A DNA stretch of 64,000 bases, from assembly GCF_000758725.1 (NCBI RefSeq), contig NZ_CP009428.1, positions 1,674,001 through 1,738,000 on the forward strand, in the 5' to 3' direction. This stretch comes from Paenibacillus odorifer (GTDB lineage: Bacteria > Bacillota > Bacilli > Paenibacillales > Paenibacillaceae). The notes beneath the pieces were generated by a model. That model was not told where the DNA came from and did not search any database. It was given only the letters and a program-made list of their open reading frames with translations. Shown here one piece after another: positions 18,433-27,710 of the stretch. The position numbers and the translations under genes were made by a program. Position 1 is the stretch's first letter, and the number at the start of each line of letters is the position of its first letter.

Positions 18433-18587
18433 TTGTATAGTTTACAATGCATGAATTAGATTATAAATGAAATTTTCATGTAATCAAGCAACAATTTGCA
18501 AAAAAATGTAAAGTAGTTTACATTCGTTCTAAAAATGTAGTTTTTTCTTTTTAAAAAACAACAATTATCTAAAATATGTAGCTTACA
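18433..18587. promoter_or_regulatory. Three related TetR-type operators
   Basis: Three inverted repeats built on TGTA...TTACA: TTGTA-N5-TACAA (18433-18447), the perfect TGTAAA-GTAG-TTTACA (18507-18522) and TGTA-GC-TTACA (18577-18587). They are spread over the divergent promoter region and are the probable binding sites of the TetR protein at 18618. Confidence 0.65.
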
Positions 18588-18617
18588 ATATGAAAGTAAA
18601 AGATTGGAGAGTACAAG

Positions 18618-19199
18618 ATGAATAACACAACGCAACGTACAGATCCCCGGGTACTTCGAACACGTCAATTGCTTAGAGATGCTGTGATTGAATTGCTTGA
18701 GGAAATGGATATTGAGAAAATATCAGTAAATCGTATTGCAGAGCGGGCTAAAATCAATCGGGTTACTTTTTATCTGCACTATCGGGATCTCCCGGATATG
18801 CTGGAAAAGATGGCGGATGAGATGGTGGAGGACATTCTACAAGTGGTGAACAACGATGACAACCATCACCAGTCGGTTGATGAAGAGAATTTGAGGATAT
18901 TAGAAAGTCTGCTTAAGCATATTGCGGAAAATGCAAAATTCTACAAAGTCATACTCACATCCAAACGAAGCCCGATTTTTACAGATCGCCTGTTTAATTT
19001 GATGGCGGAAATCATTTCTGCGCACCAGGAGAAAAAGGAGGGGACTGCTGATCATTCAAAGACGCCGATACAAAAGGACATTGCCGTTTGGTACGGTTCA
19101 GCAGCTCTAATCGGCACGGTTATTTCTTGGCTCCGAGATGACATGCCCTATACGCCTGTGTATCTTGCCAGACAAATTAGTATGCTGCGTGCGAACTAG
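18618..19199 (+). CDS. TetR/AcrR-family transcriptional repressor
   Basis: A 193-residue TetR-type repressor. The N-terminal HTH (about 10-55) reads R-T-R-Q-L-L-R-D-A-V-I-E-L-L, I-S-V-N-R-I-A-E-R-A-K-I-N-R-V-T-F-Y-L-H-Y. The C-terminal ligand domain resembles the group usually found beside drug exporters. TTGGAGAG precedes the ATG. It should repress itself and the divergent DHA2 exporter through the palindromes at 18433-18587. Confidence 0.9.
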   Translation: MNNTTQRTDPRVLRTRQLLRDAVIELLEEMDIEKISVNRIAERAKINRVTFYLHYRDLPDMLEKMADEMVEDILQVVNNDDNHHQSVDEENLRILESLLKHIAENAKFYKVILTSKRSPIFTDRLFNLMAEIISAHQEKKEGTADHSKTPIQKDIAVWYGSAALIGTVISWLRDDMPYTPVYLARQISMLRAN

Positions 19200-19244
19200 C
19201 AACGGGTTCCGACTAATGAACGGAGAGGAATTAAATGAACATGA

Positions 19245-19278
19245 ACAAACAGCCACGCATCGTTGCGCGGCTGTTTGT
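19245..19278. terminator. Hairpin terminator between convergent genes
   Basis: ACAAACAGCC plus CGC (19245-19258) pairs with GCG plus GGCTGTTTGT (19265-19278). It lies between the TetR gene and the end of the convergent ABC importer operon. T-runs are short. Confidence 0.6.
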
Positions 19279-19297
19279 CGTATTTAGAGCAGGTAAA

Positions 19298-20563
19298 TCA
19301 CTGCACACTGAGATTATCCCAGTTGACTTGGAATTCCTTCAACATCCCTTCTTTGGTCAGCTTGCCGCCGAGATACCCTTGTATGCTGCTGGATAATTCC
19401 TGTGGCATCCCGTTCGGCAGACGGGTCCAGTTCCAGGTCAGCGCTTGATCTTTATCGGTATAGGCCAGCACCTCAGCACCTAGTGCTCCAAGATCTTCTT
19501 CGGTTCCCTTAATGTTGTCGAGCGCAGGGATGAATTGGAATTCCTTGGTGATATATTTTTTTCCGGTCTCGGAGGTGACGAGCCAATTCAGGAAGACCTT
19601 GGCCTCCTCCTTAACGGGAGAGTTTTTATTGATAACCCAATTGCTGGGTACGCCTACATAAAGCTTGTCGTTGTCTTCGGGAGTGTCGTCAATGGGCATG
19701 GGCAGGAGGCCCAGATTAAGATTGGGATCGATGCCGTCGATCTGTCCTTGTGTCCAGTTACCCTGCTGCATCATCGCAGCTTCACCGCTCGCTAGCATAG
19801 TGACTTGAGTATTATAGTCGGTCGAGAGCGGGTTCTTATTGCCGTACTCTACAGTAAGGTCAAGTAGATCGATCCACTTGGAGAAAATAGGGTCTCCGGC
19901 GAAGGTTTTGGAACCGTCTGTAAGTCCGGCGATGAATGCCTCCGGATCAGGCTGCTGGGCGAAAGGTACGTTTACATTATGATTGCCAAGCACGAACCAT
20001 TCTTGGTAACCATTCGCAAAAGGTGTGATGCCTGCCGCTTTTAACTTCTCGGAGGCTTCGCGCAGAGCGGTTAGCGTCAATGGCTTCTCGGTGATTCCGG
20101 CTTTCTTAAATAGATCCTTATTATAGATGAAGCCGTATCCTTCCAGATTCATCGGCATCCCATAGAGTTTGCCATCGATGGTCATTTGTTCTGCTGCGAG
20201 TGGCTTTACATCCTTGGCCCAAGCTTCGCCGCTCAGGTCCTCCAGATATTCCAGCCACATATCACGTTCATTGTTGCCGCCGATGGTGAAGATATCCGGC
20301 TCATCTCCGGAAGAGAATTTGGCACGCAGCGAGGCGCCATAATCGGTCCCGCCTCCCACGCTTTGCACCTCAAGCTTAATATCGGGATGTTCTTTCTCGA
20401 ATTCGGTCTTGAGCGAAGCCAGCGCTTCGGATATTTCAACCTTGAATTGGTAGATATGCACGGTTTTTACTCCGTCTGCATTGTCGCTGCTGCGTCCGCA
20501 ACCGGCTGTCAGAGCAGCCAGCAGCAGGGAGCATGCGAGGAGAATTCCACGTTTTGTTCTCAT
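19298..20563 (-). CDS. Sugar ABC transporter substrate-binding lipoprotein
   Basis: A 421-residue family-1 extracellular solute-binding protein. The N-terminus is a lipoprotein signal with lipobox L-T-A-G-C (Cys 22). The body shows the family features F-E-K-E-H-P-D-I-K-L-E, D-I-F-T-I-G-G-N, G-Y-G-F-I-Y-N-K-D-L-F and G-E-A-A-M-M-Q-Q-G-N-W. It should capture a sugar or oligosaccharide and hand it to the two permeases encoded just upstream on the same strand. GAGAGGATG precedes the ATG. It is the last gene of the operon, which is unusual since the binding protein often comes first. Confidence 0.9.
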   Translation of the reverse strand: MRTKRGILLACSLLLAALTAGCGRSSDNADGVKTVHIYQFKVEISEALASLKTEFEKEHPDIKLEVQSVGGGTDYGASLRAKFSSGDEPDIFTIGGNNERDMWLEYLEDLSGEAWAKDVKPLAAEQMTIDGKLYGMPMNLEGYGFIYNKDLFKKAGITEKPLTLTALREASEKLKAAGITPFANGYQEWFVLGNHNVNVPFAQQPDPEAFIAGLTDGSKTFAGDPIFSKWIDLLDLTVEYGNKNPLSTDYNTQVTMLASGEAAMMQQGNWTQGQIDGIDPNLNLGLLPMPIDDTPEDNDKLYVGVPSNWVINKNSPVKEEAKVFLNWLVTSETGKKYITKEFQFIPALDNIKGTEEDLGALGAEVLAYTDKDQALTWNWTRLPNGMPQELSSSIQGYLGGKLTKEGMLKEFQVNWDNLSVQ

Positions 20564-20601
20564 ATTTATTCATCCTCTCTGGCTGAAAGCAACATGTATC
20601 G

Positions 20602-21441
20602 TTAGCCCTTTACGGAGCCTTGGGCAATGCCTTCAATAATATATTTTTGCATTACTAGGAAAAAGATGACCACCGGCGTAATCCCGAGCACAAGTCCTGG
20701 AAGCGCCAAATCCCACTGCTTCGTATATTGTCCGAAAAAGCTATAAGTGGCGATGGGAATGGTGCGGAGCACCGGATCCTGCAGAATAAGCGATGGCATC
20801 AAGTAATCGTTCCAGATCCACAGGGTGTTCAGTATGATGACGGTGACGATAATCGGTTGCATAAGCGGAAGAACAATCCGGAAAAAGGTACCATAAGGAC
20901 TGCTTCCATCTACTCTTGAAGCTTCCTCTATATCGAGAGGTACCGATTTGACGAAGCCGTGGAATAGAAAAACAGTCATCGGGGCGCCAAACCCAAGATA
21001 CGCTAAAATCAAACCGGCGGTTGAATCCATAACGCCCAAGCCGCTGACGACCTGCACCAGCGGGATCATAATAGATTGAAATGGGATAACCATGGCGGCT
21101 ACTAATGCAATATAGAGCACACGGTTATACAAGCTGTTGTTGCGGACCATTTTGTAAGCGCACATGGAGCAAAGGAATGCTAGCAGAATATTACTAATCA
21201 CCGTGATGATAAAAGAGTTCAGGAAAGCGCGAGGGAAATTGGTAGCTTTCCAAGCTTCCGCGTAGTTGCTCCACTGGAGTGCTGAAGGCAGCGCAGCAGA
21301 GTCTGATAGTATTTCACTATAGCTTTTCACTGAGTTAGCCAGCAAAAAGTAAAATGGCACTAAAAATAGAAGTCCCAGCAGGATTACAATCACTTCGATG
21401 AGAAGCAGGGGAACATTAAATTTCTTGGCGGTAGTCTCCAT
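20602..21441 (-). CDS. Sugar ABC transporter permease, MalG-type
   Basis: A 279-residue integral membrane protein with six helices and the binding-protein-dependent transport EAA loop (E-A-S-R-V-D-G-S-S, then F-F-R-I-V-L-P-L-M-Q-P) that docks on the ATPase. It ends with G-S-V-K-G, typical of MalG-like subunits. Its start overlaps the stop of the preceding permease by one base (TAATG), so the two are coupled. No ATPase gene is present; a shared MsmX-type ATPase elsewhere is presumably used. Confidence 0.9.
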   Translation of the reverse strand: METTAKKFNVPLLLIEVIVILLGLLFLVPFYFLLANSVKSYSEILSDSAALPSALQWSNYAEAWKATNFPRAFLNSFIITVISNILLAFLCSMCAYKMVRNNSLYNRVLYIALVAAMVIPFQSIMIPLVQVVSGLGVMDSTAGLILAYLGFGAPMTVFLFHGFVKSVPLDIEEASRVDGSSPYGTFFRIVLPLMQPIIVTVIILNTLWIWNDYLMPSLILQDPVLRTIPIATYSFFGQYTKQWDLALPGLVLGITPVVIFFLVMQKYIIEGIAQGSVKG

Positions 21442-22322
21442 TACAGCTCCACCTCTCTTTTCTTGGTTGCTCTAACCTGTAATAGGGAAATCAAAGCCAC
21501 GATGACGAAGAAAACCATCGCTTTGGCCGAGCCCATTCCGAACCGACTGATGGTATAGGCTTCATTGTAAATATTCAAGGCTACAGATTCGGTAGCTTTA
21601 AAGGGTCCACCCTTGGTCAGCGACAGGTTGAGGTCAAACAGCTTAAAGGACCAAGAGATAGATAGAAATAGACAAACAGTTACAGCGGGCATGACCAGTG
21701 GAAGAGTGACATGGCGCAAGGCCTGAAAACGTCCGGCTCCATCCACTTTGGACGCTTCAATTAGGCTTTGGGGAACATTGTTGATAGCAGAGATGTAGAT
21801 CACCATCAGATATCCCGCATTTTGCCAGACAAATACGATAACAATCGCCCAGAATGCTGTCCCTCCGGTGCCTAACCATGGAAGATTAAAGAAGGACCAG
21901 CCGGTGGCCTGCCCAATAGAGGAGAATCCTCTGACAAAAATAAACTGCCAAATAAACCCGAGCAAAAGTCCGCCAATGACATGCGGTACAAAAAATACCG
22001 TTCTCAGGACATTGCGTGTGAACAGTTTACGCGTCAGCACATAAGCGAGTGTGAAGCCAAGCAGATTGGTCAGCACTAGACCGAAGATAGTGAACTTCGC
22101 CGTGAACCAGAATGAATTAAGAAAGGAAGGGTCCTTGGTGAAAATATGTAGATAGTTCCGCAGCCCGGTCCACTCCACATGCCGCGAGATTCCGTTCCAG
22201 CTGGTAAATGAATAATAGAGTCCCAAAAAGAAAGGAATCAGCACAATAATAAAGAAAAATAAGGAAGTTGGCCCGACAAAAATAAACTGCTGCATCAGGC
22301 GTGATCTTTTTCTATGGTCCAT
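21441..22322 (-). CDS. Sugar ABC transporter permease, MalF-type
   Basis: A 293-residue permease with six helices and the EAA loop (I-E-A-S-K-V-D-G-A-G, then H-V-T-L-P-L-V-M-P). The helix-1 to helix-2 pattern S-L-F-F-F-I-I-V-L-I-P-F and Y-S-F-T-S-W-N-G is usual for MalF-type subunits of the CUT1 sugar family. It is the first gene of a three-gene operon with the second permease and the binding protein. AAAGGGGTGAGG precedes the ATG. No adjacent regulator or glycosidase hints at the sugar. Confidence 0.9.
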   Translation of the reverse strand: MDHRKRSRLMQQFIFVGPTSLFFFIIVLIPFFLGLYYSFTSWNGISRHVEWTGLRNYLHIFTKDPSFLNSFWFTAKFTIFGLVLTNLLGFTLAYVLTRKLFTRNVLRTVFFVPHVIGGLLLGFIWQFIFVRGFSSIGQATGWSFFNLPWLGTGGTAFWAIVIVFVWQNAGYLMVIYISAINNVPQSLIEASKVDGAGRFQALRHVTLPLVMPAVTVCLFLSISWSFKLFDLNLSLTKGGPFKATESVALNIYNEAYTISRFGMGSAKAMVFFVIVALISLLQVRATKKREVEL

Positions 22323-22524
22323 CGTTCCTCACCCCTTTTGTTAATTTAAACTTTTCATTCTATAACCGAATTGGTCATTAACCGAAACAAAAAGTAACAT
22401 CGCGCACCAAATATTCTTAACCAGTTGCGGCATCTGGAGAGGTATAAATGCCTATGATAGCGCCGAAGTCGGCTGGACTTTCTCTGGATAATTTTCACTG
22501 GCCCGGAGCGATTTCTTTTCAGGC

Positions 22525-22554
22525 TTGACAGCCTTTTCAAAGAATCGGTATGGT
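22525..22554 (+). promoter_or_regulatory. Promoter of the VOC/SDR gene pair
   Basis: A perfect TTGACA (22525-22530), an 18-bp spacer and TATGGT (22549-22554), 31 bases before the chosen start. It rules out the upstream in-frame ATG at 22550, which falls inside the -10 box. Confidence 0.6.
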
Positions 22555-22585
22555 GGACTTGTCAGACAAATGGGAGGTAGAGTAC

Positions 22586-23056
22586 ATGTCAGGATGGCTT
22601 GGGAATCATTTTGTTACGCAGATTGGAATTTTGGTGAATGATGTTGAAAAGGTAAGCACGGCTTATGCGGAGTTTTTTGGACTGGAGAAGCCGGAAATTA
22701 TCGTTACAGATACAGAAGATAAGGCGCAGACTCGGTATAATGGCGAGGCGACGGTGGCGCGGGCTAAGCTGGCTTTTTTTGATATGGGCTCCCTGCAGCT
22801 TGAGCTGATTGAGCCAGATCAGCAGCCCAGTACGTGGCGTGATTATTTGAATGAGCATGGTGAGGGACCTCATCATATTGCTTTTGTGGTTGAAGGAATG
22901 AAGGAGAAGATTATGCTGCTCGAAGGCAAAGGGTTCCCACTCCAGCAAAAGGGTGAGTATACCGGGGGGCGTTATGCTTATCTGGACACGTTCAAGGAGT
23001 TAAAGATGATTGTGGAACTGCTGGAGAACGATAAGGATAAAGGAGAGGATTTATAG
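22586..23056 (+). CDS. VOC-superfamily (glyoxalase/epimerase-like) protein
   Basis: A 156-residue protein of two beta-alpha-beta-beta-beta units. Probable metal ligands are visible at the usual places: H-F-V-T-Q-I-G early, L-E-L-I-E at mid-protein, H-H-I-A-F in the second unit and V-E-L-L-E at the end. This resembles methylmalonyl-CoA epimerase and glyoxalase-type proteins; the reaction is not determined. GGGAGGT precedes the ATG at 22586. The stop overlaps the SDR gene start by one base (TAGTG). Confidence 0.75.
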   Translation: MSGWLGNHFVTQIGILVNDVEKVSTAYAEFFGLEKPEIIVTDTEDKAQTRYNGEATVARAKLAFFDMGSLQLELIEPDQQPSTWRDYLNEHGEGPHHIAFVVEGMKEKIMLLEGKGFPLQQKGEYTGGRYAYLDTFKELKMIVELLENDKDKGEDL

Positions 23057-23754
23057 TGAATATACTAATTACTGGTGCCGGACGTGGATTGGGTTATGAG
23101 CTGGCGGCTGAGGCATTGAAGCGGGGGCATGGAGTCATTGCCGGGGTTCGCCGTCCTGATCAGGAACAAACAGCACTATCCCAGCTTGCTGCGACCTATG
23201 GCGAGAAGCTGACTGTGGCCGCGCTGGACGTGACGGATGAAGAAGGAATCGCAGCGCTTGCTGCGATTCTGCAAGGACAAGGCCGGACGCTTGGTGCCAT
23301 TATTAATAATGCGGCGGTGCTGACCGCCAGGGACACACAGATTGAAGAACTTGATTTCCAAGATATGCTTACCACGATGGATATTAATCTTTACGGACCG
23401 ATGCGGGTGGTTAAGCATTTCTTGCCGCTGCTCACTGAACCCAAACTTTCGATTATCAATATATCGTCGGAAGCAGGCAGCATTACTAATGCTTATTCGG
23501 GAGACTATCCATATTCCATCTCCAAAACGGCACTTAATATGTTCTCACAGCAACTGCATGTGTATTTAAAAGAACGAGGGGTACAAGTACTCGGCGTACA
23601 TCCTGGCTGGATGCATACGGAGATGGGCGGGGCAGAGGCGCCAACGAATCCGACCCAAAGTGCTGAGGGCATCATGGACTTGATCGAGAAGCGGACAACA
23701 CCGGAAGGTCATTTCATGTTTGTAGATTATACGGGTAAGGATATGAAGATTTAA
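23056..23754 (+). CDS. Short-chain dehydrogenase/reductase
   Basis: A 232-residue SDR enzyme. It has the cofactor-binding loop G-A-G-R-G-L-G, the N-N-A-A-V motif, a serine in I-I-N-I-S-S-E and the catalytic Y-S-I-S-K (Tyr and Lys). The short length and H-P-G-W-M-H-T-E-M-G ending are like carbonyl reductases of the C-factor/sniffer type. It starts with GTG, overlapping the previous stop by one base, after AGGAGAGG. Substrate unknown. Confidence 0.85.
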   Translation: MNILITGAGRGLGYELAAEALKRGHGVIAGVRRPDQEQTALSQLAATYGEKLTVAALDVTDEEGIAALAAILQGQGRTLGAIINNAAVLTARDTQIEELDFQDMLTTMDINLYGPMRVVKHFLPLLTEPKLSIINISSEAGSITNAYSGDYPYSISKTALNMFSQQLHVYLKERGVQVLGVHPGWMHTEMGGAEAPTNPTQSAEGIMDLIEKRTTPEGHFMFVDYTGKDMKI

Positions 23755-23770
23755 GTAGAGTGTTCTAACT

Positions 23771-23819
23771 AAAAGAGGTAACTCAATAGCCATTCGTGGC
23801 TTCTGAGTTACCTCTTTTT
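23771..23819 (+). terminator. Terminator of the VOC/SDR operon
   Basis: A perfect 15-bp stem (23771-23785 with 23804-23818) whose loop folds further (GCCA/TGGC), ending in a T-run. Confidence 0.9.
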
Positions 23820-24057
23820 GATTTTTCTATATGCTTATTTATTTCTTAATCAATAAATAAGTCTATGAATGGTATTATATTATTCATTTCTATGGGACTA
23901 ATTATAATCTCCCGTTTGGGACAAGCCGCATAAATGACCACAAAGTATAAGAGGAACTAATCTCCTAGATGAATCCATTGGTCCAAGAGTCCCTAAGGTA
24001 AAGCGAATATAAATACTACTATGATCCTTCATCCATTTTAAAAGAGGTGAATCTAAG

Positions 24058-24891
24058 ATGAAAAGACAGGTGAAACCTAGTAGGAGAAGAAGACCTGCCT
24101 CCAGACTGCAGCCTAAACGTAGTTTAATTCTTAAGGCAAAAGCACAAATCATTAACTTTGCGGTTATTGGTGATAGTCATGTGGGGTATGGAAACAGCGC
24201 AAGCATTTTTAGGAATCTTTTGCCTAAAGCTGTGAATAGCGGGAATAAGAGATTTGTTATTTTTGGAGGAGATAATACGCAAGCGGGAGCTAATCATGGA
24301 AATAATGCGAATGCTTACTACAAGGACTTCAAGGATACGGTAACAAGCACGCTCGGGAGTATTCCTTATAAAGCATCTATAGGAAATTGGGAGGCAAGTA
24401 CACAGTCCTTATTCAGACAATATTTAGGTGCTGATGAAGGGCAAATGAATTTCCCGGGTACTCAGGGGAAGGTCAAGTATGTATGGCTTAATTGTGCGCT
24501 TGGACGGTTCACTCCGGGTAGTATAAATTTGTTGAAAAATTTAGATGATAGTCTTTATTATATTATAGATTTTCATTGGCCCCTCAAAGTGAGCGGGATT
24601 ACGGTGGACCCAACCCATGTATTAAGCGCATCGGAGACGAATAAGTTTTTTTCATCCATTCCTACAAAAGTGAGAGATAAGGTGCTAGCTATTTTTACGC
24701 ATCATGGACATCTGTTTTACCAAAAACTTAGTAATATATATCCCGGTTACAATAAAACTAAATTTTTTGTATGCGGATGTTCCGGGGAATATAAATGCAA
24801 AACAAATGGCGATCGGGGTTATTACAATGCCACATTATCCATCAACGGGACAACATTTAATGTGGATGCTTTTAAGGTAGCGGTCAATTAG
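24058..24891 (+). CDS. Divergent metallophosphoesterase-like protein
   Basis: A 277-residue protein with a very basic N-terminus and no clear signal peptide. Calcineurin-like motifs are partly kept: G-D-S-H (usual D-x-H), G-G-D-N, and H-H-G-H. But the third motif reads G-N-W-E where G-N-H-E is normal, and the closing G-H-x-H is replaced by C-G-C-S-G-E with several cysteines. So it is a metallophosphoesterase relative with altered metal ligands; activity is uncertain. AGAGGTG precedes the ATG. It appears to be a single-gene unit. Confidence 0.65.
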   Translation: MKRQVKPSRRRRPASRLQPKRSLILKAKAQIINFAVIGDSHVGYGNSASIFRNLLPKAVNSGNKRFVIFGGDNTQAGANHGNNANAYYKDFKDTVTSTLGSIPYKASIGNWEASTQSLFRQYLGADEGQMNFPGTQGKVKYVWLNCALGRFTPGSINLLKNLDDSLYYIIDFHWPLKVSGITVDPTHVLSASETNKFFSSIPTKVRDKVLAIFTHHGHLFYQKLSNIYPGYNKTKFFVCGCSGEYKCKTNGDRGYYNATLSINGTTFNVDAFKVAVN

Positions 24892-24900
24892 TAAAACAAA

Positions 24901-24940
24901 GCTAAGCTGATTTTCGGGAGAAACCGGGGTCAGCTTTAGC
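24901..24940 (+). terminator. Hairpin after the phosphoesterase gene
   Basis: GCTAAGCTGA pairs with TCAGCTTTAGC with one bulge, and an inner CGG/CCG adds to the stem, ten bases after the stop. No T-run follows, so termination is uncertain. Confidence 0.35.
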
Positions 24941-25041
24941 AACAATTCAGTCACAGGATAATAGTAAGCTAGCAGGATTATTTAATATATTTGTATAATA
25001 GTTTATATATGTATTAAATGAATCATATTGGAGGGCTACCG

Positions 25042-26202
25042 ATGAGAGGGTTAGTATTTAATTCTTTAGAACAGGCGGGTGTCTCGGCCTTTGGTGTGGA
25101 GCGCATTCGTACAGCCGCCGCGCAAATGGTTGAAGACAATATCACACCTGCGCAAGTTATTGTTGCTGCGAGAAAGGGGACGCTGCTGGTCCATCAAGCG
25201 AATGGAAAAACCGGCCCTGAAGCAGACGCAGCGGAATTAACCGTGGATACTATATTTCCACTCTGTTCCATAACAAAACTATTTACTGCAACCGCTATTA
25301 TGATGTTAGTGGAACAAGGGAAAGTGGGTCTAAATAGGCCGGTTTCTGATTACATCCCCGAATTTACAGGGGAAAACAAAACAAAGGTATGCGTACATCA
25401 TTTGTTGACACATACCTCTGGAATTGAGGTTGATGTGATTCGTTCTAATGGAATTGCCAAACAGGCGCAAGAGGAATATCCTCCACCCGAACCTAATCAA
25501 GATCCAGAACTGCATAGTTACTTATATGGCGGTTATGATGCACCACTTAGCCATGAGCCAGGTACTGTGATGTCTTACTGTGGATATGGTTATGAGCTGT
25601 TGGGTGAAATCATACGGCGTGTTAGTGGACAAGCTTATGATGTATTCGTAAAGGAAACCATTTTTAAACCGCTGGGAATGGAAAATACATATTATCGTGT
25701 GCCAATGGAAGTGCGGAACAGAGTAGTTAGACGTGCTCCTGAGGCAGCATGCGCGGAATGGGTAGACAGCGAATACAATTTGAATTCTGTATCTGCGGGG
25801 GGCGGCGCTTACTCAACGGCTATGGATTTGGCTGTTTTTGGCCAGATGTTCCTTAACGGTGGAATTTATAACGGAGTACGATTCCTTAGTCCGGTAACAG
25901 TAAAAGAAATGACCCGCAATCAAATTCCGGGCGTATCCTCACAATATAGAGATGAAGTTTTTCCTGAAGCGTACTGGGGATACGGATGGGCGATTAATGG
26001 CACGAAGCGTGACGGCGGAGATCTGCTCTCTCCTGATGCCTATTCACACTGGGGGGCGGCAGGTCCATTCCTCTGTGTGGATCCGATTTATCAGACGGTG
26101 ACGGTTCATTTATCCGTAGAGCTGGATCACCAGAAGCCATTTAAAAATATGTATGTTGATTATTTCAATAATACCGTTCTGGCAGCGATCACAGATCTGT
26201 AA
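25042..26202 (+). CDS. Serine hydrolase, class C beta-lactamase fold
   Basis: A 386-residue protein of the penicillin-binding/beta-lactamase-related esterase group. The nucleophile motif S-x-x-K appears as S-I-T-K, the second motif as Y-C-G-Y, and the third (KTG-like) as H-W-G-A-A-G. No signal peptide is seen, so a cytoplasmic esterase or peptidase is more likely than a resistance enzyme. The start at 25042 follows TTGGAGGG; the ATG at 25018 lacks a ribosome binding site. It is flanked by unrelated genes. Confidence 0.75.
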   Translation: MRGLVFNSLEQAGVSAFGVERIRTAAAQMVEDNITPAQVIVAARKGTLLVHQANGKTGPEADAAELTVDTIFPLCSITKLFTATAIMMLVEQGKVGLNRPVSDYIPEFTGENKTKVCVHHLLTHTSGIEVDVIRSNGIAKQAQEEYPPPEPNQDPELHSYLYGGYDAPLSHEPGTVMSYCGYGYELLGEIIRRVSGQAYDVFVKETIFKPLGMENTYYRVPMEVRNRVVRRAPEAACAEWVDSEYNLNSVSAGGGAYSTAMDLAVFGQMFLNGGIYNGVRFLSPVTVKEMTRNQIPGVSSQYRDEVFPEAYWGYGWAINGTKRDGGDLLSPDAYSHWGAAGPFLCVDPIYQTVTVHLSVELDHQKPFKNMYVDYFNNTVLAAITDL

Positions 26203-26259
26203 TTCGGCCAAGGATCTGCAAGAATTTATCAAGGGTTGATTTTATAAAATCTAATATAA

Positions 26260-26314
26260 GAAAGCCAGTGGCATATATTAGTCCTATCTAATATGCACCA
26301 CTGGCTTATTTTTT
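26260..26314. terminator. Bidirectional terminator
   Basis: A long stem (AAGCCAGTGG with CCACTGGCTT, extended by ATATTAG-like pairs), with T-rich ends on both strands, between the convergent serine hydrolase and MFS genes. Confidence 0.85.
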
Positions 26315-26384
26315 AAAAAATCTCTTGTTCAGCTACTGTTATCTGTAAACTCGATGATTGTGGCAGGAATCCTTATGTGTGTGC

Positions 26385-27593
26385 TTAACGCTTCCTTGAA
26401 GGAAATCCGTAATCTTTAGCACGCCACGCTACTAGCAGCGCAAGAATCAATAGTATAAACATTACCCACGGGAAGGAGCGGACACCAAGTGTTTCAATAA
26501 GAATCCCGCCCATCACGCCGCCACCGCCAATAGCTAGGTTCCATGCCGTCACCAACATCGATTGGGCCACATCTGCACTTTCGCCAGCGGTTTCGGCAAC
26601 GGCTGTCTGTAGCAAAGTAGCCGCTCCTCCAAACGTCAACCCCCATACACCAACCACTAAATAGATCACTACGGGCTGGCTGCTACTAATGCCTAGTACA
26701 ATGGATGACAAGGCGAAAGCAGCGAGGCTGATCAGAACCAATGGACGCAGCTTGCGGTCGATCAAAATACCGATGACCCAGATGCCAACAAGCGCTGTAA
26801 TGCCGAAAATAAGCAGTACCAAGTCAACGCGCTGGGTTAGCCCGGCCTGAGTAAGATAGGGGGCAATGTAGGTATACAAGATGTTGTGTGCCAGTACCCA
26901 TGCCAGAACAACAAACAGTACCGGCCGTACCCCCGGAATAACAAAAACCTTGTAGAGAGGGAGTCGCTTATCAGGGGCCTCTCCTGGATAGTCCGGTAGC
27001 TTCCAAAACACCCAAGCGATTAGCATCAGAGCCAATAGCGACAGGATCCCGAAGATAGAGCGCCAGCCTACAAGGGTGCCAAGAAGTGTTCCCGCAGGGA
27101 CACCGAGTGCCAGAGCGAGAGGCGTGCCAACCATGGCTACGGCCATTGCTCGTCCCTTGAGTGACTCCGGAACCATGCGCCGGGCGTAACCTGCTATCAT
27201 CCCCCATAAGACTCCAGCGGATACGCCTGCGAAGAACCGAGCTATCAGCGTAAGTATATAATTGGAAGAAAAAGTGGTGACGGTGTTGAATATGAGAAAA
27301 CCAAGGATGCACATTAGTAGCAGTGGTCGCCGCCGCCATCCACGCGTCACGGTAGTTAAGGGAATCGCCGCCAACAGTGAACCCAGGGCGTACAAAGTGA
27401 CAAGTTGACCTGCAAGGGCCTCGGAGACTCCAAGCCCCTCACCTATTTGGAGCAACAAGCCGGCCGGAATCGTTTCGGTAAGAATACAGATAAACCCCGT
27501 CATGGCTAGGGCGAGTAATCCAGCCCATGGCAGACGTTCAGAAGAGGGAGTGCTGGAGGCACTTTGTGTGGCAGAAGATGTGTTTTGGCTCAT
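26385..27593 (-). CDS. MFS transporter, DHA1/AraJ-like family
   Basis: A 402-residue, 12-helix exporter. After a Ser/Thr-rich N-terminal tail, helix 1 has the signature T-E-T-I-P-A-G-L-L, typical of the AraJ/YdhP-type sugar- and drug-efflux group. The loop after helix 2 reads V-T-R-G-W-R-R-R-P. Helix 5 (G-T-P-L-A-L-A-L-G-V-P-A-G) is the antiporter motif. It lies 117 bases after a serine hydrolase gene on the same strand and may share its transcript. Substrate unknown. Confidence 0.85.
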   Translation of the reverse strand: MSQNTSSATQSASSTPSSERLPWAGLLALAMTGFICILTETIPAGLLLQIGEGLGVSEALAGQLVTLYALGSLLAAIPLTTVTRGWRRRPLLLMCILGFLIFNTVTTFSSNYILTLIARFFAGVSAGVLWGMIAGYARRMVPESLKGRAMAVAMVGTPLALALGVPAGTLLGTLVGWRSIFGILSLLALMLIAWVFWKLPDYPGEAPDKRLPLYKVFVIPGVRPVLFVVLAWVLAHNILYTYIAPYLTQAGLTQRVDLVLLIFGITALVGIWVIGILIDRKLRPLVLISLAAFALSSIVLGISSSQPVVIYLVVGVWGLTFGGAATLLQTAVAETAGESADVAQSMLVTAWNLAIGGGGVMGGILIETLGVRSFPWVMFILLILALLVAWRAKDYGFPSRKR

Positions 27594-27710
27594 AGAGAAG
27601 CCCCTCTCTTATATAATTTTAGCAAACTCATGATACACACGACGAATAGGTCTACTAGACAGAGCGCCTAGGCCGGTTCATTCCGGACCCAGGCACCTTG
27701 TTTTCTTGCT

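Noticed and set aside
19234..19398. 54-codon plus-strand frame after the TetR gene
   Set aside because: It has a fair ribosome binding site but runs through a terminator hairpin and then antisense through the end of the binding-protein gene; probably chance.
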